Below, in pieces: positions 1 to 7,460 of a stretch of 15,073 bases of DNA. Both the position numbers and the translations under genes were made by a program. How positions within the stretch are numbered: the stretch's first letter is position 1; each line of letters begins with the position of its first letter. The DNA comes from Dehalococcoidia bacterium. GTDB lineage: Bacteria; Chloroflexota; Dehalococcoidia; DSTF01; JALHUB01. Location of the stretch: contig JALHUB010000217.1 of NCBI GenBank assembly GCA_022865685.1, forward strand, positions 1 through 15,073, read 5' to 3'. Under the pieces are notes generated by a model that did not search any database, was not told the origin of the DNA, and saw nothing but the letters and a program-made list of their open reading frames with translations.

Positions 1-2258
1 AAGAGAAGCCGCAGTGCTCCGCCTGCTTCATCCTGTCGGTGCAGGACACGATGGACTCGATCCTCGACTGGTGCCGCACCGAGGGCATGATCTTCAAGGG
101 CGGCTCCGGCTCCGGCGTCAACCTGTCGCAGCTGCGCTCCTCGCGGGAGCCGCTGTCGACCGGCGGGCTCGCCTCCGGGCCGGTGTCCTTCATGCGCGGC
201 GCCGACGCCATCGCCGGCTCCATCAAGTCGGGCGGCAAGACGCGCCGGGCGGCGAAGATGGTCATCCTCAACGCCGATCACCCGGACATCGTCGAGTTCA
301 TCGACTGCAAGTCGAAAGAGGAACGGAAGGCGTACGCCCTCGGCGAGGCGGGCTACGACCTGTCGCTCGACGGCGAGGCGTGGACGTCGATCCAGTTCCA
401 GAACGCCAACAACTCCGTCCGCGTCACCGACGACTTCATGCGCGCGGCGCTGGACGAGGGGAAGTGGACGCTCAAGGCCGTCACCACAGGCCAGACGATC
501 GAGACACTGCCGGCGCGCGACCTTCTGCGCAAGGTCGCCGAGGCCGCCTGGCACTGCGGCGACCCGGGCATGCAGTTCGACACGACGGTCAACGACTGGC
601 ACACCTGCCCGGAGAGCGGACGCATCAACGCCTCGAACCCCTGCTCCGAGTACATGCACCTCGACAACTCCGCCTGCAACCTGGCTTCGCTCAACCTGAT
701 GAAGTTCCTCGACGAGAGCGGCGAGTTCGACGTCGAATCGTTCCGGCAGGCGGTCACGATCATGATCGCCGCGCAGGAGATCATCGTCGGCAACGCCGGC
801 TATCCCACGGAGCTCATCGGCGAGAACGCGAACAAGTTCCGCGCCCTCGGCCTCGGCTACGCGAACCTGGGCGCGCTGCTCATGTCGCGCGGCCTCCCTT
901 ACGACTCCGACGCCGGCCGCGCCTTCGCCGGCGCCGTCACCGCACTCATGACCGGCAACGCCTACGCTGCGTCGGCGCGCCTGGCCACCCGCATGGGTCC
1001 ATTCGCCGAGTACGAGAGGAACCGCGCGTCGATGCTGACGGTCATCGAGAAGCACCAGCAGGCGTTGCAGCAGATCGACGCCGCGCTGGCCCCGGCGCCG
1101 CTGTTCGAGGCAGCAACGGCGGCCTGGGACGAGGCGCTCTCGCTGGGACGCGAGCACGGCTACCGCAACGCCCAGGTCAGCGTCCTGGCGCCGACGGGTA
1201 CTATCGCCTTCATGTTGGACTGCGACACGACGGGCGTGGAGCCGGACATTGCCCTCGTCAGCTACAAGCGGCTCGTCGGCGGCGGCATGATCAAGATGGT
1301 GAACCGCACGGTACCGCTGGCCCTGCGCACCCTCGGCTACGGCCGCGACGAGATCGACGAGATCGTCGCCTATATCGACCAGGACGGCGTCATCGAAGGC
1401 GCGCCGCACCTGAAGGAGGAGCACCTGCCGGTCTTCGACTGCGCCCTGCGGCCGGCGAAGGGTACCCGTTGCATCTCCCCACTCGGGCACGTGCGCATGA
1501 TGGGAGCCATTCAGCCGTTCATCTCCGGCGCCATCTCCAAGACGGTGAACCTGCCGAATGAGTCAACAGCCGACGAGGTCATGGAGACGTTCATCGAGGC
1601 CTGGCGAAACGGTGTGAAGGCGATTGCCGTCTACCGCGACGGCTCCAAGCGTACGCAGCCGGTGAGCACGGCCCGCGACAGCGCCGGGCCCATCGCCAAG
1701 CCGGTGCGCCGCCGCCTGCCTGACACGCGGCACTCCATCACTCACAAGTTCTCGATCGAGGGGCACGAGGGCTACATCACCGTCGGCACGTACGAGGACG
1801 GCTCGCCGGGCGAAATCTTCATCACGATGGCGAAGGAAGGGAGCACGATATCGGGCATGATGGACGCCTTCGCGACGTCGATTTCGCTGACGCTGCAGTA
1901 TGGCGTGCCCCTGAAGGACCTCGTGAACAAGTTCGGCCACATGCGCTTCGAGCCCGCCGGCATGACGCAGAACCGTGAGATACCGGTGGCACAGTCGGTC
2001 GTCGACTACGTGTTCCGCTGGCTGGGCTCGCAGTTCATGGGCGAGGACGAGAAGGCGGAGCTGGGCATTCTCAGCGAGGCGGTGCGGGCGCGACTCGCCG
2101 CCGACCACGGCAGGCAGGCGGAGTTCGTCATCAAGCCGAACGGCGGCCACAACGGCCAGGACGACGCGCCGCCCTGCATGAACTGCGGCTGGATCATGAC
2201 ACGCAGCGGCACGTGCTATCGCTGCGATAACTGCGGCAGCACGAGCGGCTGCTCATAA
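1..2258 (+). CDS. nrdJ: Adenosylcobalamin-dependent (class II) ribonucleotide reductase, large type, 5'-truncated
   Basis: Reduces ribonucleotides to deoxyribonucleotides using a B12-generated thiyl radical. The frame is already open at base 3, so the N-terminus lies outside the window and about 751 residues are visible. The visible part opens with the QCSACFILSV region carrying the first redox cysteine. The radical-bearing cysteine is in NPCSE (Cys codon 642-644, Glu 648-650) and the partner cysteine is in SACNLASLNL (675-677). APTGTIAF and SKTVNLP substrate-binding motifs follow. A TSCPD domain spans roughly 1690-2030, and the tail has a CxxC-x9-CxxC cysteine cluster ending in GSTSGCS. The NPCSEYM signature and the extra segment near 310-420 mark the large Streptomyces/Caulobacter-like B12 RNR subfamily, unlike the neighbouring paralogue. 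The TAA stop is followed by hairpins. The family call is firm. Whether the missing N-terminus carries an ATP cone cannot be seen. Confidence 0.95.
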   Translation, partial: EKPQCSACFILSVQDTMDSILDWCRTEGMIFKGGSGSGVNLSQLRSSREPLSTGGLASGPVSFMRGADAIAGSIKSGGKTRRAAKMVILNADHPDIVEFIDCKSKEERKAYALGEAGYDLSLDGEAWTSIQFQNANNSVRVTDDFMRAALDEGKWTLKAVTTGQTIETLPARDLLRKVAEAAWHCGDPGMQFDTTVNDWHTCPESGRINASNPCSEYMHLDNSACNLASLNLMKFLDESGEFDVESFRQAVTIMIAAQEIIVGNAGYPTELIGENANKFRALGLGYANLGALLMSRGLPYDSDAGRAFAGAVTALMTGNAYAASARLATRMGPFAEYERNRASMLTVIEKHQQALQQIDAALAPAPLFEAATAAWDEALSLGREHGYRNAQVSVLAPTGTIAFMLDCDTTGVEPDIALVSYKRLVGGGMIKMVNRTVPLALRTLGYGRDEIDEIVAYIDQDGVIEGAPHLKEEHLPVFDCALRPAKGTRCISPLGHVRMMGAIQPFISGAISKTVNLPNESTADEVMETFIEAWRNGVKAIAVYRDGSKRTQPVSTARDSAGPIAKPVRRRLPDTRHSITHKFSIEGHEGYITVGTYEDGSPGEIFITMAKEGSTISGMMDAFATSISLTLQYGVPLKDLVNKFGHMRFEPAGMTQNREIPVAQSVVDYVFRWLGSQFMGEDEKAELGILSEAVRARLAADHGRQAEFVIKPNGGHNGQDDAPPCMNCGWIMTRSGTCYRCDNCGSTSGCS

Positions 2259-2321
2259 GGTGGGTGTGAAGCTGCCGGTTGACTTCCCCGCCACCAGTTG
2301 AGCCGGCAGTGGCCATTGGAA

Positions 2322-2360
2322 GTGGCGTCCCTGAGCCATCAGGGGCGCCACCTTCTCCTT
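2322..2360 (+). terminator. Candidate rho-independent terminator after the first nrdJ
   Basis: Arms 2322-2334 and 2339-2351 pair over 13 bp with one G-T wobble around a 4-base loop (GCCA). A pyrimidine-rich CTTCTCCTT run follows. It lies 63 bp past the stop codon of the first RNR gene. A smaller inverted repeat (CTGCCGG at 2272-2278 with CCGGCAG at 2303-2309) sits between the stop and this hairpin. The weak T tract keeps the call moderate. Confidence 0.55.
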
Positions 2361-2379
2361 GGCCGTCCGTGGAACCGGA

Positions 2380-2531
2380 TGTAGGGGGGGACTTTAGTCC
2401 TCCCGCCCCAGGAGCAAGCGCCGCTCCATGCGTTCAGATAAGCGCGAGGCTGAACGCGTGGAGAGCGAATCGTCCTCCTGGCCTTGACATACCCGGTGCT
2501 CAATACGGGAGGACTAAAGTCCTCCTCTACA
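2380..2531. repeat. 152-bp long-palindrome element, REPIN/MITE-like
   Basis: The outer 26 bp form inverted repeats (2380-2405 against 2506-2531, two mismatches). Each end is also a small hairpin: GGAGGAC-TAAA-GTCCTCC on the right, and a G-T-wobble version with a TTTA loop on the left. Inside, 2408-2414 pairs with 2475-2481. A further 14-bp stem (2424-2437 with 2450-2463, one wobble) caps the structure with a 12-base loop. The whole element could therefore fold as one imperfect cruciform. It contains no coding capacity. The doublet of inverted REP-like palindromes matches the layout of REPINs, which are mobilised in other genomes by IS200/IS605-type (RAYT) transposases. No such transposase is in this window. 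Confidence 0.6.
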
Positions 2532-2571
2532 GGCGTCATCACAATCCCTTCCCGCCTTCGATCCGCGAGAG

Positions 2572-2580
2572 TGGTAAAAT
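2572..2580 (+). promoter_or_regulatory. Candidate extended -10 promoter of the second nrdJ
   Basis: TGGTAAAAT fits an extended -10 element (TG-N-TATAAT-like) 39 bp ahead of the start codon. No convincing -35 is seen. Its position just after the palindromic element suggests the second RNR gene is transcribed on its own. Confidence 0.4.
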
Positions 2581-2607
2581 CCGAATAGCAGGGATGCAAC
2601 TCACGCC

Positions 2608-2613
2608 GGAGGG
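2608..2613 (+). promoter_or_regulatory. Ribosome binding site of the second nrdJ
   Basis: GGAGGG lies 6 bases before the ATG at 2620 and fixes that start. Confidence 0.75.
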
Positions 2614-2619
2614 TCCGCT

Positions 2620-4971
2620 ATGGCAACAAAAGCCGAGCACAGGGATGTCGTCCTGTCCGACAACGCGCGCGTGGTGCTGGAGCGCCGCTACCTGGCGAAG
2701 GACGAGCACGGACGCGTCGTCGAAACGCCGGAGCAGCTTTTCCGCCGCGTCGCGCACAACATCGCCGGCGCGGAGGCGCCTTACGGCGACGCGCGACAGG
2801 TCGCGGCCTGGGAAGCGCGCTTCCTCGACGTGATGACGGGCCTACGCTTTCTCCCCAACTCGCCGACGCTCGGCAACGCCGGTCAGCCGCTTCAGCAACT
2901 CGCCGCCTGCTTCGTCCTGCCCGTCGAAGACTCGATGGAGGGTATTTTCGGCGCGGTTCGCAACATGGCGATGATCCACAAGAGCGGCGGCGGCACGGGG
3001 TTCTTCTTCGGACGCTTGCGCCCCGCCGGCGACATGGTCCGCAGCACCGCCGGTCTGGCCAGCGGGCCGGTCTCCTTCATGAAGGTCTTCGACGCCGCGA
3101 CGGAGGCGATCAAGCAGGGCGGCACCAGACGCGGCGCCAACATGGCGATCCTGAACGTCGAGCACCCGGACATCGAGGAGTTCATCCGCGTCAAGGCGGA
3201 CATGGTGACGCTCACCAACTTCAACATCTCCGTCGCCGTCAACGAGCGGTTCATGGAGGCGGTGGAGCGCGACGAGGAGTTCTCGCTGGTCAACCCGCGC
3301 ACGCGGCGGGTCGCCGGGAAGCGACGCGCCCGGGAGGTCTTCCGCCACGTCGTCGAGAACGCGTGGGGGAACGGCGACCCCGGCATCGTCTTCATCGACC
3401 GCGTGAACCGCGACAACCCGACGCCGCGTCTCGGCGCCATCGAGGCGACGAACCCCTGCGGCGAGCAGCCGCTGCTCCCATATGAGTCGTGCAACCTGGG
3501 CTCGCTGAACCTGTCGCGTTTCGTCAAGGACGGCGCGACGCCCGCGGTCGACTGGGAGGCGCTGGCGGAGGTAATCCCCGTCTGCGTCCGCTTCCTCGAC
3601 AACGTCATCGACGTCAACCACTACCCGATCCCGGAGATCGAGGAGATGACGTTGAAGACGCGCAAGATCGGCCTCGGCGTCATGGGTTGGGCTGACCTGC
3701 TCTTCCAGCGTCGCCTGCCATACGACTCCGACGAGGCGCTGAAGCTCGGGGAACGCATGATGGCGTTCATCCAGGAGAAGGCGGACGCGGCCTCCGAGGA
3801 GCTGGCCCGCGAGCGCGGCGTCTTCCCCGCCTGGGACGAGAGCGTCTACGCGACGGGGCGACAGCGGCGGATGTTGCGCAACTCCACCCGTACGACCGTG
3901 GCGCCGACGGGCACGCTGTCGATCATCGCCGACTGCTCGGGCGGCATCGAGCCCGTTTTCTCGCTGGCGTTCACGCGACAGCACTTCCTGGACCCGCGCC
4001 GTCCGAAGACGCCGACGAAGCTGACGGAGGTGAACAAGCACTTCGAGCAGGCGGCTAAAGAGGGCGGCTTCTACGCTAAGAAGCTCATCGAGACGCTGGC
4101 CGCCGGCGCAAGCCTCCGTGACCAGGCGAAGGTGCCGGACTGGGCGAAGACGGTCTTCGTCTCGGCGCACGACGTCTCGCCGGAGTGGCACGTGCGCATG
4201 CAGGCGGCGTTCCAGCGGCACACCGACAACGCTGTCAGCAAGACGATCAATTTCCCGCAGGAGGCCACGCCCGACGACGTCGAGCGCGCCTATCTCCTCG
4301 CCTACCACGAGGGTTGCAAGGGGATCACGATCTATCGCGACAAGTCGCGCGAGATGCAGGTGCTTTCGCACACGACGGTGAAGGGCCCCGAGCAGCAGGA
4401 GGCAATCGCGGCCGAGCGCTCGCTAGGGGTCGCCGCCGGTCCGCCGTCGCTGCGACCCGGCCAGCCGTATCGCCGCCGCCTGCCCGACCAGCGCAGCTCC
4501 GTCTCGCACAAGTTCGACGTCGGCGGCCAGGAGGGTTACCTGACGGTCGGGCTGTACGACGACGGCAGCCCGGGCGAGGTCTTCGTCACGATCTCCAAAG
4601 AGGGGTCGACGATACGCGGGCTGATGGACTCGGTGGCGGTGCTGACGTCGCTGGCGCTCCAGTACGGCGTGCCGCTGGAGGACCTGGCGCGCAAGTTCGA
4701 GAGCACGCGCTTCGAGCCGTACGGCTTTACGAACAACCCCGACCTACCGCAGGCGACGTCGCTGGTCGACTACATCTTCCGCTGGCTGGAGCAGCGCTTC
4801 GGTGAGGGCAGGAAAGTGAAGCCGCCGCGGCCAGCGGGCAAGCGCGGCAAGGCGCTGCCCGCCAGCGGCGACATCAGCACAGGCGTGGCCTGCCCGGACT
4901 GCGGCTCGGTGCTGGTGTTCGCGGAGGGATGCCTGACGTGTCGCTCTTGCGGCTATGAGCGCTGTGCGTAG
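2620..4971 (+). CDS. nrdJ: Adenosylcobalamin-dependent (class II) ribonucleotide reductase, second paralogue
   Basis: A complete 783-residue class II RNR that makes deoxynucleotides with a coenzyme-B12 radical. The N-terminal RNR domain starts directly, with no room for an ATP cone. The first redox cysteine is C97 (LAACFVLPVED). The radical cysteine C280 and catalytic E282 lie in NPCGE. The partner cysteine is C291 (SCNLGSLNL). APTGTLSI (428-435) and SKTINFP (540-546) are substrate/phosphate-binding motifs. A TSCPD domain covers about 620-720, and C758, C761, C771, C774, C777 and C782 form a cysteine-rich tail like those that reduce the active site. A GGAGGG site 6 bases upstream supports the start. 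NPCGEQPLLPYESCNLGSLNL is the Thermotoga-like subfamily signature, so this is not a recent duplicate of the upstream gene. It may differ in regulation or substrate level (NDP or NTP), which the sequence does not settle. Confidence 0.96.
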   Translation: MATKAEHRDVVLSDNARVVLERRYLAKDEHGRVVETPEQLFRRVAHNIAGAEAPYGDARQVAAWEARFLDVMTGLRFLPNSPTLGNAGQPLQQLAACFVLPVEDSMEGIFGAVRNMAMIHKSGGGTGFFFGRLRPAGDMVRSTAGLASGPVSFMKVFDAATEAIKQGGTRRGANMAILNVEHPDIEEFIRVKADMVTLTNFNISVAVNERFMEAVERDEEFSLVNPRTRRVAGKRRAREVFRHVVENAWGNGDPGIVFIDRVNRDNPTPRLGAIEATNPCGEQPLLPYESCNLGSLNLSRFVKDGATPAVDWEALAEVIPVCVRFLDNVIDVNHYPIPEIEEMTLKTRKIGLGVMGWADLLFQRRLPYDSDEALKLGERMMAFIQEKADAASEELARERGVFPAWDESVYATGRQRRMLRNSTRTTVAPTGTLSIIADCSGGIEPVFSLAFTRQHFLDPRRPKTPTKLTEVNKHFEQAAKEGGFYAKKLIETLAAGASLRDQAKVPDWAKTVFVSAHDVSPEWHVRMQAAFQRHTDNAVSKTINFPQEATPDDVERAYLLAYHEGCKGITIYRDKSREMQVLSHTTVKGPEQQEAIAAERSLGVAAGPPSLRPGQPYRRRLPDQRSSVSHKFDVGGQEGYLTVGLYDDGSPGEVFVTISKEGSTIRGLMDSVAVLTSLALQYGVPLEDLARKFESTRFEPYGFTNNPDLPQATSLVDYIFRWLEQRFGEGRKVKPPRPAGKRGKALPASGDISTGVACPDCGSVLVFAEGCLTCRSCGYERCA

Positions 4972-5010
4972 TCGCCTCGCGCCCCTGTTGACTCCATGGC
5001 CCGCTCGCGA

Positions 5011-5071
5011 CGGCAGTGCAGCGCGCGATGATCGCGCTCCCGTTGCGCTCCTCGCATTCGCTCGTCGCGCC
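5011..5071. repeat. 61-bp exact direct repeat, copy 1
   Basis: Identical over 61 bases to 5267-5327, exactly 256 bp downstream. Similarity continues about 20 bases to the left with a few changes (GACTCCATGG here, GACTTCCATG there). Each copy contains the near-perfect palindrome GCGCGAT-G-ATCGCGC. It is non-coding and probably a dispersed repeat family. Confidence 0.85.
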
Positions 5072-5102
5072 CAACCGTCGCCGATCATCAGCTTTTCCAG
5101 CA

Positions 5103-5123
5103 CCCCAGCCTGGAAGGCTGGGG
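5103..5123. repeat. Strong hairpin between the repeat copies
   Basis: Arms 5103-5111 and 5115-5123 pair perfectly over 9 bp (CCCCAGCCT with AGGCTGGGG) around GGA. No T tract follows on either strand, so it looks more like a REP-type palindrome than a terminator. It could still stabilise the 3' end of the RNR transcript. Confidence 0.6.
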
Positions 5124-5181
5124 CATCACACCGCACAGGCCACCCCATCACTCTTCCCTGCCGCCGCGATGACCCGATGCC

Positions 5182-5197
5182 GCGTCCTTTAGGGCGC
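5182..5197. repeat. Small TTTA-loop hairpin
   Basis: GCGTCC pairs with GGGCGC (one G-T wobble) around a TTTA loop. The loop and the nearby GTGTAGAGAC resemble the ends of the palindromic element at 2380-2531, so it may be a decayed relative. Confidence 0.3.
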
Positions 5198-5266
5198 AGT
5201 GTAGAGACATTACGCCGCTACCAGAACAAGCGATGCCCTCGGCTCGACTTCCATGCCCGCACGCAA

Positions 5267-5327
5267 CGGCAGTGCAGCGCGCGATGATCGCGCTCCCGTT
5301 GCGCTCCTCGCATTCGCTCGTCGCGCC
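5267..5327. repeat. 61-bp exact direct repeat, copy 2
   Basis: Second copy of the repeat at 5011-5071. It ends 32 bp before the candidate yggS -10 element, so the yggS promoter lies just outside the repeat. Confidence 0.85.
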
Positions 5328-5358
5328 TCACTCCTATCCCTCCACTCTCAGAAAGCGC

Positions 5359-5364
5359 TATCAT
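5359..5364 (+). promoter_or_regulatory. Candidate -10 element of yggS
   Basis: TATCAT is the same -10 hexamer as at recA and rny. No matching -35 is visible. A transcript starting about 7 bases downstream would begin only around 6 bases before the ATG. That agrees with the absence of a Shine-Dalgarno sequence and suggests near-leaderless translation. Confidence 0.35.
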
Positions 5365-5376
5365 AGATGTGCAAGC

Positions 5377-6114
5377 ATGGCCTCCGAGGTCCAACCGGCA
5401 ACGCCCATAGCGATAACACCCGACATCGCCGCAAACCTGCGACGACTGCGAGAGCGCGTCGATGCCGCCTGTCGCCGCGCCGGACGCTCCCCTGACGGCG
5501 TAGCCATCGTCGGAATCAGCAAGGGCTTCCCCGCCGGAGCCGTCGTCGCGGCCTGGCAGGCCGGACTGCGCGACATCGGCGAAAACCGCGTCCAGGAGGC
5601 GGCGACGAAGATCGCGGCCGCGACGGCGCAAGGCGCGCGACCCCGCTGGCACCTCGTCGGCCACCTCCAGACGAACAAGGTGAAGACCACCCTGGGCCTG
5701 TTTGATATACTCCATTCGGTGGACTCACTGCACCTGGCGGAGGCCATCAGCAGAGCGGCGGCAAAGCCGGTGCCCGTCCTGTTGGAGGTTAACGTCAGCG
5801 GCGAGACATCAAAGTACGGCCTCAGGCCGGAAGAGGTCGAGCCCGCACTGGCGCAGGTCCGCGCCCTGCCGAACGTCGACGTGCAGGGCCTTATGACCGT
5901 CGCGCCGCTCGTCGGCAATCCGGAGAAGGTGCGGCCCGTCTTCCGACGCCTGCGCGACCTGGCACGATCGCTCGGCCTGCCTCAGCTCTCGATGGGCATG
6001 AGCGACGACTTCGCGGTGGCGGTGGAAGAAGGCGCGACGATGATAAGGATAGGACGCGCCATCTTCGGGCCAAGGCTCGACCTGCTGGAAGAGAAGCGAC
6101 CTCAAACGGAGTGA
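5377..6114 (+). CDS. yggS: PLP homeostasis protein, YggS/PLPBP family
   Basis: A 245-residue single-domain alanine-racemase-like TIM-barrel protein that binds pyridoxal 5'-phosphate and helps balance cellular PLP and amino-acid pools. It has no known enzymatic turnover. Family motifs in order: the PLP-lysine region VGISKGFP (about 46-53), GENRVQE, the WHLVGHLQTNK segment, HSVDS, LEVNVSGETSKYGL, GLMTVAP, and the phosphate-binding end LSMGMSDDF...MIRIGRAIFG. The ATG at 5377 is chosen because the frame upstream runs into the non-coding repeat, and because it gives the usual family length. No ribosome site precedes it. The stop lies 7 bases before proC, so the two are almost certainly co-transcribed; this pairing is common across bacteria. 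Confidence 0.93.
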   Translation: MASEVQPATPIAITPDIAANLRRLRERVDAACRRAGRSPDGVAIVGISKGFPAGAVVAAWQAGLRDIGENRVQEAATKIAAATAQGARPRWHLVGHLQTNKVKTTLGLFDILHSVDSLHLAEAISRAAAKPVPVLLEVNVSGETSKYGLRPEEVEPALAQVRALPNVDVQGLMTVAPLVGNPEKVRPVFRRLRDLARSLGLPQLSMGMSDDFAVAVEEGATMIRIGRAIFGPRLDLLEEKRPQTE

Positions 6115-6121
6115 GGGGACA

Positions 6122-6922
6122 ATGAAAATCGGTTTCATCGGCGGCGGAACGATGGCGGAGGCGATTATCGGCGCCGTCCTCAGCGGAAAGCTGGCCGCGC
6201 CCGAAGACATCGTCGTCGGTGAGCCGCTCGCGCAGCGGCGAGAGGATCTGGCGGAGCGCCACAAAGTCAACGTCACCAGCGACAACGCGAAGGCGATACG
6301 TGGCGCGGAGATCGTCGTGCTCGCCGTCAAGCCGAACCAGTTCCCGACCGTCGCCGCCGGCCTCAAGGAGCGCCTGCGTCCCAACCAGACCGTCGTTTCG
6401 ATTATGGCGGGCGTGACGATAGCAGCGCTGCGGGACGGCCTGAATCACGACGCCGTCGTGCGCGTCATGCCGAACATGCCGGCACAGGTGGGCGAAGGGA
6501 TGAGCGTCTGGACGGCCACTTCCGAGCTCTCGGAGGATCACCGCGAGAAAGTACGGAAGATGCTCAAGGCCGCGGGCAGAGAGCTGTATTTCGAGGAAGA
6601 ACGCTTCATCGACATGGCGACCGCCGTCTCAGGCAGCGGTCCCGGCTTCATATTCCTCTTGATGGAGGCGTTCAGCGATGGCGCCGTGCACCTGGGGCTG
6701 TCCCGGGAGGCGGCGCGAGAGCTGGTCGTGCAGACGTTCCTCGGCTCGGCGCGACTGGCGCAGGAAACGGGCCGCCCCGTCAGCGAGTTGCGTGCGCTGG
6801 TCACAACGCCGGGGGGCACGACAGCCGAAGGCCTGCTCGTGCTGGAGGAAGCCGGCCTGCGCGCCGCGATCACGGAGGCGTTGATCGCCACCTACGAGAA
6901 GTCAAAGGCCCTGGGAGGCTGA
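6122..6922 (+). CDS. proC: Pyrroline-5-carboxylate reductase
   Basis: Cytosolic enzyme for the last step of proline synthesis: NAD(P)H reduction of 1-pyrroline-5-carboxylate to L-proline. At 266 residues it is the normal size. An N-terminal Rossmann domain begins MKIGFIGGGTMAEAI, followed by VVLAVKP (about 65-71) and RVMPNMPAQVGEGMS (114-128). The C-terminal dimerisation/active-site domain has the signatures VSGSGPGFIF (169-178) and LVTTPGGTTAEGL (226-238). A GAGGGG ribosome site overlaps the yggS stop. The PGFIF variant in place of the usual PAYVF is conservative. It sits between yggS and yggT, the standard neighbours. Confidence 0.96.
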   Translation: MKIGFIGGGTMAEAIIGAVLSGKLAAPEDIVVGEPLAQRREDLAERHKVNVTSDNAKAIRGAEIVVLAVKPNQFPTVAAGLKERLRPNQTVVSIMAGVTIAALRDGLNHDAVVRVMPNMPAQVGEGMSVWTATSELSEDHREKVRKMLKAAGRELYFEEERFIDMATAVSGSGPGFIFLLMEAFSDGAVHLGLSREAARELVVQTFLGSARLAQETGRPVSELRALVTTPGGTTAEGLLVLEEAGLRAAITEALIATYEKSKALGG

Positions 6923-6932
6923 TAGCTAGAAA

Positions 6933-7187
6933 ATGCTCTTCGTTACGTTCGTTGAGGTCTTGTGTAACGTCCTGATCGTCGCGATAGTCGCGCGCGCCTT
7001 ACTCTCCTGGTTCACCAATGATCCGCGCAACCCGCTCATCGCCGTCCTCGACCAGGTCACCGAGCCGATACTCGCCCCCCTGCGACGCGTCATGCCGAGA
7101 ATGGGCATGTTCGACTTCACGCCGCTGGTGGCGATCCTCATCCTCGTCGCCATTCAGAAGCTCGTCGCCAGCTACTACAACACATAG
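6933..7187 (+). CDS. yggT: YggT-family integral membrane protein
   Basis: An 84-residue membrane protein with two hydrophobic segments, about residues 2-26 and 62-80, joined by the conserved soluble stretch SWFTNDPRNPL...VTEPILAPLRRVMP. The family is linked in other bacteria to membrane, division or osmotic roles, but the molecular function is not settled. It begins 10 bases after proC. The nearest ribosome-site-like sequence is GGGAGG at 6913-6918, inside the proC end and rather far (14 bases), which hints at translational coupling. It is the last plus-strand gene here and runs head-on into the yggU gene, with 12 bp between the stops. Confidence 0.9.
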   Translation: MLFVTFVEVLCNVLIVAIVARALLSWFTNDPRNPLIAVLDQVTEPILAPLRRVMPRMGMFDFTPLVAILILVAIQKLVASYYNT

Positions 7188-7199
7188 CCCGCACGGCCG

Positions 7200-7460
7200 T
7201 CAGAGCCGGACGCGCACCTCTTCTTCGCTTAGACCCTCGACCGCGACGACCTTGTTCCGCTGCGTCTGCCCCCTGGCGAGGCGCAAATGGCTCGCCGGCA
7301 CGTCGAGCGTGCGAGCGAGCAGACGGAGCAGTGCCTCGTTGGCGCGCCCTTCGACCGGCGGCGCCGTGACGCGCACCCGCAGCACGTCGCCCTCCCAGCC
7401 GGCGATCTTGTCCTGCGCCGCCCTCGGCGTCAGACGCACTTGGAGCATGAACGCGTCCAT
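7200..7460 (-). CDS. yggU: DUF167 / YggU-family protein
   Basis: A small 86-residue cytosolic protein of the UPF0235/DUF167 family, conserved but of unknown function. The family pattern is clear: LQVRLTPRAAQDKIAGWEG, the core VTAPPVEGRANEALLRLLA, then RLARGQTQRNKVVAVEGL. I chose the ATG at 7460 because AGGA lies about 9 bases upstream and the family starts near this point. A TTG at 7496 would add 12 residues that do not look like the family. Usually the gene follows yggT on the same strand; here it is inverted and convergent with it. Confidence 0.88.
   Translation of the reverse strand: MDAFMLQVRLTPRAAQDKIAGWEGDVLRVRVTAPPVEGRANEALLRLLARTLDVPASHLRLARGQTQRNKVVAVEGLSEEEVRVRL

Larger units (their letters stand above)
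4972..5376. other. Non-coding region with repeats and hairpins
   Basis: About 400 bp between the second RNR gene and yggS has no convincing gene. It holds two copies of a direct repeat, a strong hairpin at 5103-5123, a smaller TTTA-loop hairpin at 5182-5197, and a -10 element for yggS at its right end. Short frames crossing it consist of repeat sequence and low-complexity translations. Confidence 0.6.

Noticed and set aside
14..1561. 515-residue open frame overlapping the first RNR gene
   Set aside because: Out-of-frame shadow in GC-rich DNA: Arg/Gly/Ala-rich translation without family motifs, while the other frame is a clear RNR.
2259..2619. Cobalamin riboswitch ahead of the second RNR gene
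   Set aside because: B12-dependent RNR genes made this worth checking, but I see no B12-box-like sequence or matching architecture; the structure there is a palindromic repeat.
2279..2833. 184-residue open frame spanning the RNR intergenic gap
   Set aside because: Runs through the terminator hairpin and the palindromic element and then overlaps the second RNR gene in the wrong frame; Pro/Ser/Arg-rich.
2842..4371. 509-residue minus-strand open frame antisense to the second RNR gene
   Set aside because: Arises from codon bias of the plus-strand gene; translation is Arg/Leu/Val-rich and unrecognisable.
5011..5327. CRISPR array from the repeated 61-mers
   Set aside because: Only two copies, 195 bp between them, and no regular spacer unit or cas genes.
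5233..5376. Upstream extension of yggS
   Set aside because: The added residues come from the duplicated repeat and the promoter region and do not resemble the family.
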